NCBI GenBank assembly: GCA_039029935.1
Contig: JBCCFC010000996.1
Location: forward strand, 1 to 5,220
Direction: 5' to 3'
From: G039029935 sp039029935
GTDB taxonomy: Bacteria; Chloroflexota; Anaerolineae; Caldilineales; Caldilineaceae
Length of the DNA: 5,220 nucleotides
The notes under the pieces: model-generated
The model's database searches: none
Seen by the model: only the letters and a program-made list of their open reading frames with translations
Told to the model about the DNA's origin: nothing
Translations under genes and position numbers: made by a program
In this document: positions 1 through 3,283 of the stretch, one piece after another
Numbering within the stretch: the first letter of the stretch is position 1
How the letters are laid out: every line of letters starts with the position of its first letter

Positions 1-62
1 CAAATGGCTATCCATTAAAGAATTATGTTAATACCACCTGAAATGTAAGTTTGAATTCTTTT
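1..62. other. AT-rich region downstream of the 234-aa gene
   Basis: No ORF or convincing terminator is seen. A weak 8-bp AT-only-type inverted repeat (AAAGAATT at 17-24, AATTCTTT at 54-61) is present, with a long spacer and no T-run on the minus strand. Confidence 0.4.
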
Positions 63-767
63 CTAATTTGGAATTGCTGTCCTCCCTACCACATATTGGA
101 CCTCGACATATTTTTGTGTTGTATCTCGTTTGTCTAAATCTATTGAGATAGGGGTATTGTGATTCAATTTTTGTCGGCTACTTCGATCCCAATACTGCGT
201 TTTTACCGTCACATTGTTATTAGACGTTGTATATCCATAAATTGTGACTTGATTGCCATTGCCCTTGGGATGTTGCAATGTGCCATTTCTACGCACCAAC
301 TGAATCACGTCTGTATGATTCTTTTGACTGGGGTTGCTTATGAGCTTGCTTGTGGGTAGGGATACCCTGCGGTTGATGGTTGGTTGCCTGATGGTGTGAC
401 CGCTCGTCGGATACCGATTGAGCCATGCCCCTTGCTTTGAAGCAGGCGCATCATGCGATGTCCGTAGACTTTTTAGAAATGAAAGTGATGAGATGGGTTG
501 CTCCGTTGAGCGATGAATGGTTGGTTGATGATGAGGGGAATAGTTTGATTTATCTGTCTCTGTATGATTTGTCTCTGCTCTGTGATGAGATCGAGACAAG
601 AACGAAGAGGGGTTTCGTTGTAAAAATTCGCTTGGCTGTCGCGAAAGGCTAAACTCGCTGTGTGGGGCATCGGTTTCTGGTTGCAGCATGTTCGATTGGC
701 GATGAATCCTCGCATGTCGCTGCTTATCACGCGCTGTTCTGTGGATTGCCCCTGTTTTCACACCCAT
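63..767 (-). CDS. Putative eCIS-type cargo/toxin-like protein, 234 aa, unknown function
   Basis: I do not recognise a named family. The first two thirds (about residues 1-150) are polar, rich in Ser, His, Gln, Arg and Pro, and look disordered. They carry a recurring short motif, aliphatic-[His/Gln/Asn]-Arg: AIHR (7-10), RIHR (20-23), FLQR (48-51), TIHR (83-86) and TINR (130-133), the last two both preceded by Gln-Pro. A junction reading DVIQLVRRNG (153-162) is followed by about 70 residues that alternate like beta strands (QVTIYGYT, NVTVKTQYW, YVEVQYVV) and probably form a small beta-sandwich. Disordered leader, then an I-Q-L/R junction, then a compact C-terminal domain is the layout of cargo proteins associated with extracellular contractile injection systems; this assignment is inference. 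No signal peptide or membrane segment is visible. The ATG at 767 has only a distant AAGGA (12 nt), so the start is uncertain; Met27 is an alternative. It is probably co-transcribed with the two genes upstream on the same strand. Confidence 0.6.
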   Translation of the reverse strand: MGVKTGAIHRTARDKQRHARIHRQSNMLQPETDAPHSEFSLSRQPSEFLQRNPSSFLSRSHHRAETNHTETDKSNYSPHHQPTIHRSTEQPISSLSFLKSLRTSHDAPASKQGAWLNRYPTSGHTIRQPTINRRVSLPTSKLISNPSQKNHTDVIQLVRRNGTLQHPKGNGNQVTIYGYTTSNNNVTVKTQYWDRSSRQKLNHNTPISIDLDKRDTTQKYVEVQYVVGRTAIPN

Positions 768-812
768 ATTTTTGATGATTCCTTAATATTTGGATTTTCT
801 CAGGTGCATTGG

Positions 813-923
813 CTACGTAAATGAGGTATCCGGCAACGCTGTCATGATTTGCTGCCCGTATGAGCGTTGCCGATCATGCATATATCGTTTTATTCGTTGA
901 TGGTGTGTACGTTGTCTAATCAT
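813..923 (-). CDS. Small basic 36-aa ORF with strong Shine-Dalgarno
   Basis: The ATG is preceded by AAGGAG with a 7-nt spacer, the best ribosome binding site in the window. The product starts MIRQRTHHQRIKRYMHDRQR and ends in TALPDTSFT. It is strongly basic and rich in Arg, His and Gln, with no membrane segment. It lies 72 nt downstream of the 675-aa gene and 45 nt upstream of the 234-aa gene, in the same reading frame as the latter. Two in-frame stops separate it from that gene (TAG at 813-815 and TAA at 783-785). Three readings are possible: a genuine small protein; a leader peptide coupling translation to the 234-aa gene; or the original N-terminus of the 234-aa protein, cut off by nonsense mutations. 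The Arg/His/Gln-rich composition resembles the start of the 234-aa protein, which favours the third reading slightly. A 10-bp inverted repeat lies inside the ORF. It is too short for coding statistics to decide. Confidence 0.45.
   Translation of the reverse strand: MIRQRTHHQRIKRYMHDRQRSYGQQIMTALPDTSFT
831..872. repeat. 10-bp inverted repeat within the 36-aa ORF
   Basis: CGGCAACGCT at 831-840 is matched perfectly by AGCGTTGCCG at 863-872, with a 22-nt spacer. The GC-rich stem would be stable in the minus-strand mRNA. No T-run follows on either strand, so it is not a classical intrinsic terminator. It could lower translation of, or protect, the message ahead of the 234-aa gene, or it could be incidental. 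Confidence 0.5.
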
Positions 924-928
924 AATAG

Positions 929-937
929 TTCTCCTTT
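929..937 (-). promoter_or_regulatory. Strong ribosome binding site for the 36-aa ORF
   Basis: On the minus strand this reads AAAGGAGAA, a near-complete anti-16S match, with the AGGAG core 7 nt from the ATG at 921-923. It is much stronger than the site in front of the 234-aa gene and is the main evidence that translation starts here. Confidence 0.65.
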
Positions 938-995
938 TTCTATCAGAAGCGATCTAAACGCTTTAACGACTGCTGCTATTTCGATTAACAATTGG

Positions 996-3023
996 CTAGG
1001 AGAGATCCAAATCATCAGAATCAATGGAGCCAACCATATCAAGAGTATTGCCTACGTCATCTAAATTCACATCAAACAGAGCACCGACGCCACTCTCCTT
1101 CGTCTTCTTTTGCGATGAGCCTTTAAACCAGCCAAAGCCCCATCCTCTACCGCCGGAGCTAGGTTTGTTTGAAGGTCGCTTTGATCCTTTGACGGGTGCT
1201 TGATATTTGCTAGAGACAAACCCCTCCACTGGTTCTGTATGAACATCCCCATTGTTGATAAGGGCCAATGGGCTAACCTCATCCTTTTTGGGCGACTCAC
1301 CAAACATGGTTCGCCCAGTCTTGGGGACAAGTGAGTCTTGATTCCATTTGACTACATCTTCCAGCGTATAGCCTTTTGATTTGGAGGCATATGCAAGCCG
1401 CCCATGCGTTTGGCGCATTTTATTCCACGTTTGCATCGCACGTTTGTCTTGACCTGTTCGCCGCCAAGAGAATTTATTTCTAGCGCGCAGAGCATTCTCT
1501 CGTTTCTGCTCAAGTTCATCTTTTGCAGTTTTATATCTCGACAAAGTATCAACGATAAGCTTCAAAATTTGGTCAAAGCCATTTTTCTGGAGAGACTGCA
1601 TAATCTCAGCAGGAAGTGGTGTATTTCTGTTCATCATATCAAAAGGCTCTTTTGTACGTCTATTCAACTCTGACATTTGCCTATATAGCTTTTTTTCGTG
1701 CTTATGGCTAATGTTAATTTGGAAGTCAGACCCCCGCGCTATATAGCGTGTATAGATGTCGATTGCATCACCAACGGTGCGGTTTGAGTTTGCCATTACC
1801 TCCAAAAAACGCTTTAAAAAAAAGTAGTTTTCAAGGGAAAATTCTTTTTTAAAATGCTCCACCATCTTTGCGGTGTGATTTATCCCGACAATACGCAGTT
1901 TGTGTTCGGTTTTCTTAAAGTGGGGTAGTTTCACGATCTGGCCATATCTATTCTTTTCATAAGAAGGATTGCCTCTTGGATCTGTTTGTGTGACAATATA
2001 CCCCATACGACGAAACCTGGGAGCAATGACCACCAATTCAAATGTTCTTACAGCTTTAGTCGGGTTTGTGAGGTATGCATGAAGGTTTTTCACCTCTGTA
2101 TATTTTGTGCGCCTATTTGTATCTGTCACTTGTTCACGTTGCCGTGAACGCCAGTTAAATTTTGTTTGGGTCACTTTGCGTTTATGCCACCCTTGATTAT
2201 ATTTGGCTAAATAGGAGGCTGTCAGCGTCCGTAGCAACCTGAGCTTGGCAGCAATCTCAGTAATTTGACGTGAGTCGAGCCGATTATACGCATCTACCTC
2301 ATCCTGAATTCTGGCAAACAGTGTTTTCCTGCGCAATCCCTGAAACATCCCTCGACGACTCGCCGCAACTCCTTGGGGTTTCGCCAGCGTAGGCTTAATA
2401 GACTTATATGCCTCTTGTTGCACTGTGCCATCATCAGGGCGGTCTTCTGGCCGCAACTGATTGCGGTTAATGAGAATTTTGGGCATATACTCACCATCAC
2501 CCAAATCTACTGATGACATGCTCCATGGCACATCATAGTTGCTATTCATACCACGACGCTCATCCTCACCGGAGTGAAGCTCGTTATCCTCTACCTCATT
2601 GCTGATATCAACGGCAACTGTGGAGGTCGGTGTCTCACCATTGCGCTGGATGGTGTCAGAAGCAAAACGCCAGATATGATAGGGCCCGTCGCTCCTTGGA
2701 GCATTTTGATTGGTAGAAACACCACCCGACATTTGATCAGCCATCCGCTGAATCCATGATGTGTCATACACCGCCCCAACAATGGGCGGTGGTTTAGGGG
2801 CATTACTGTGTGAACGCAATAACTGAATGGTTGCCTGTGTGCCGATAGTCTGGTGTAGATGGTTGACATCATGACCATTGCGTAGTCCGTTCGCAAGTGA
2901 AGATGGATCTGTGTTACGTTGAACACCCTTCGTTTCAGTGTCAGACAACATCTTCCCTCTATCCCGCTGTTGTTGTGAGATCGTCGGCTTGACGGTGTTA
3001 CGATGTCTTTGTGATTCAAACAT
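996..3023 (-). CDS. eCIS-type cargo protein with an RGS-like domain, 675 aa
   Basis: The ATG at 3021-3023 was chosen because GAAGG lies 8 nt upstream and the product then starts with the polar stretch (MFESQRHRNTVKP) usual for eCIS-associated proteins. A GTG at 3090-3092 would add 23 residues, encoded partly by a perfect hairpin, and lacks a good ribosome site. Numbering is from 3023. The disordered N-terminus includes KGVQRN (33-38), a variant of the LQRTIGNQAVLQLL signature at 55-70, and two I-Q-R sites (WIQR 90-93, TIQR 124-127). An acidic linker (about 135-180) leads to a helical module (about 232-277) and a basic region. Residues about 380-497 align by eye with an entire RGS domain. A basic helical stretch (497-547), a Gly/Trp-rich linker (GGRGWGFGWFKG, 624-635) and an acidic tail (647-675) follow. 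There is no HExxH motif, so the metallopeptidase often found in this protein class is absent. No signal peptide or TM segment is seen. The likely role, by inference, is an injected effector acting on eukaryotic G-protein signalling. Confidence 0.8.
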   Translation of the reverse strand: MFESQRHRNTVKPTISQQQRDRGKMLSDTETKGVQRNTDPSSLANGLRNGHDVNHLHQTIGTQATIQLLRSHSNAPKPPPIVGAVYDTSWIQRMADQMSGGVSTNQNAPRSDGPYHIWRFASDTIQRNGETPTSTVAVDISNEVEDNELHSGEDERRGMNSNYDVPWSMSSVDLGDGEYMPKILINRNQLRPEDRPDDGTVQQEAYKSIKPTLAKPQGVAASRRGMFQGLRRKTLFARIQDEVDAYNRLDSRQITEIAAKLRLLRTLTASYLAKYNQGWHKRKVTQTKFNWRSRQREQVTDTNRRTKYTEVKNLHAYLTNPTKAVRTFELVVIAPRFRRMGYIVTQTDPRGNPSYEKNRYGQIVKLPHFKKTEHKLRIVGINHTAKMVEHFKKEFSLENYFFLKRFLEVMANSNRTVGDAIDIYTRYIARGSDFQINISHKHEKKLYRQMSELNRRTKEPFDMMNRNTPLPAEIMQSLQKNGFDQILKLIVDTLSRYKTAKDELEQKRENALRARNKFSWRRTGQDKRAMQTWNKMRQTHGRLAYASKSKGYTLEDVVKWNQDSLVPKTGRTMFGESPKKDEVSPLALINNGDVHTEPVEGFVSSKYQAPVKGSKRPSNKPSSGGRGWGFGWFKGSSQKKTKESGVGALFDVNLDDVGNTLDMVGSIDSDDLDLS
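1533..1886 (-). other. RGS-like domain of the 675-aa protein (residues about 380-497)
   Basis: RGS domains are nine-helix bundles that bind activated Galpha and speed GTP hydrolysis. Compared from memory with RGS4: FKKEFSLENYFFL (residues 391-403) matches the 'FLKSEYSEENIDFW' helix and keeps the Glu-Asn pair (E398, N399). AIDIYTRYI (420-428) matches 'AKKIYNEFI'. QINIS (435-439) matches 'EVNLD' and keeps the critical Asn as N437 (RGS4 N128). The segment around EIMQSLQKNGFDQILK (473-488) matches the C-terminal 'KIFNLMEKDSYRRFLK'. The Asp and Arg that RGS4 uses in that last helix appear here as N481 and Q485, so Galpha specificity or activity may differ. Order and spacing are preserved across the whole domain, which argues against a chance match. 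Confidence 0.75.
2814..2861 (-). other. eCIS-cargo N-terminal signature (LHQTIGTQATIQLLR)
   Basis: Residues 55-70 of the 675-aa protein correspond to the 'LQRTIGNQAVLQLLR' motif found near the N-terminus of many DUF4157-type and related eCIS-associated proteins. Gln, Thr, Ile, Gly, Gln, Ala and the Leu-Leu-Arg end are kept; the usual Asn after Gly is Thr. Its function is not settled; a role in loading or targeting is a reasonable guess. Confidence 0.65.
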
Positions 3024-3031
3024 AAAAAGTA

Positions 3032-3036
3032 CCTTC
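3032..3036 (-). promoter_or_regulatory. Ribosome binding site that decides the start of the 675-aa gene
   Basis: On the minus strand GAAGG lies 8 nt before the ATG at 3021-3023. The competing GTG at 3092 has only weak purine-rich sequence upstream. Confidence 0.6.
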
Positions 3037-3059
3037 GCTGTTTTCGTTTTCTTGGTGCA

Positions 3060-3096
3060 TTCAGTGTATATGTTGCCAAAAAACATATACACTGAA
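3060..3096. repeat. Perfect 15-bp inverted repeat in the divergent control region
   Basis: TTCAGTGTATATGTT (3060-3074) and AACATATACACTGAA (3082-3096) are perfect reverse complements, separated by 7 nt (GCCAAAA). The repeat sits 37 to 73 nt upstream of the ATG of the 675-aa gene. No T-run follows on either strand, so a terminator is unlikely. The symmetry and AT-rich arms suit a dimeric regulator's operator. A TATATG in the arm (plus positions 3084-3089) could be a -10 element for the leftward gene, in which case binding would block its promoter. A 5' UTR hairpin affecting RNA stability or translation is the alternative. Confidence 0.7.
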
Positions 3097-3146
3097 CCGT
3101 CTTAAAGATTTATTCTTCCTTTTATTGGTCCGCTGACCACTGATAA

Positions 3147-3175
3147 CTGGCATACTCTCTATCTTGGTGTATACT
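3147..3175 (+). promoter_or_regulatory. Sigma70-like promoter for the sensor gene
   Basis: CTGGCA (3147-3152, 4 of 6 to TTGACA) and TATACT (3170-3175, 5 of 6 to TATAAT) are separated by exactly 17 bp. Transcription would start near 3182 and give a leader of about 100 nt before the ATG at 3284. The -10 overlaps a GTGTATA half-site (3167-3173) identical to part of the inverted repeat at 3060-3096. Confidence 0.45.
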
Positions 3176-3224
3176 AATGAGTCATAGAATAAGTATAGAA
3201 AAATCGGGGCAGGATGTCTGTCCT

Positions 3225-3265
3225 AAAATCTCGACAATTTTGTACGAAAATCTGGACAAATTTGT
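3225..3265 (+). repeat. Paired 19-bp direct repeats in the sensor gene leader
   Basis: AAAATCTCGACAATTTTGT (3225-3243) and AAAATCTGGACAAATTTGT (3247-3265) agree at 17 of 19 positions and are spaced 22 bp start to start, about two helical turns. The second copy contains a perfect 12-bp palindrome, GACAAATTTGTC (3255-3266); the first has a near version. They lie between the predicted promoter and the start codon. Such paired sites on one DNA face are typical of operators for cooperative regulators. A local duplication with no function is possible. Confidence 0.55.
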
Positions 3266-3283
3266 CTGTTTTATTGGGTAACA

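Noticed and set aside
17..61. AAAGAATT / AATTCTTT inverted repeat as terminator of the 234-aa gene
   Set aside because: It has 8 AT-rich pairs, a 29-nt spacer and no T-run in the direction of transcription.
159..652. Plus-strand ORFs at 159-359 and 425-652
   Set aside because: They are antisense to the 234-aa gene, with no ribosome site and no protein-like pattern.
867..1064. Plus-strand ORF of 65 codons across the gap between genes
   Set aside because: It overlaps the end of the 675-aa gene and the small ORF with the strong ribosome site on the other strand, and has no Shine-Dalgarno of its own.
1615..1717. HEKKL in the RGS-like region as a zinc protease motif
   Set aside because: The pattern is H-E-K-K-L, not HExxH, and it falls within the RGS alignment.
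2591..3079. Minus-strand ORF of 162 codons in another frame
   Set aside because: It lies wholly inside the 675-aa gene, and its translation has no recognisable domain or membrane pattern.
3024..3092. GTG start at 3092 adding 23 residues to the RGS-like protein
   Set aside because: The extension is encoded partly by the perfect inverted repeat, has no good ribosome site, and precedes an ATG with GAAGG at 8 nt whose product looks like a normal cargo N-terminus. It remains possible.
3060..3096. Inverted repeat as a bidirectional terminator
   Set aside because: No T-run follows on either strand and it lies at the 5' ends of both divergent genes, not at a 3' end.
3177..3185. 9-bp palindrome-like ATGAGTCAT near the rightward promoter
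   Set aside because: It is short, occurs once and overlaps the likely transcription start; chance is sufficient.
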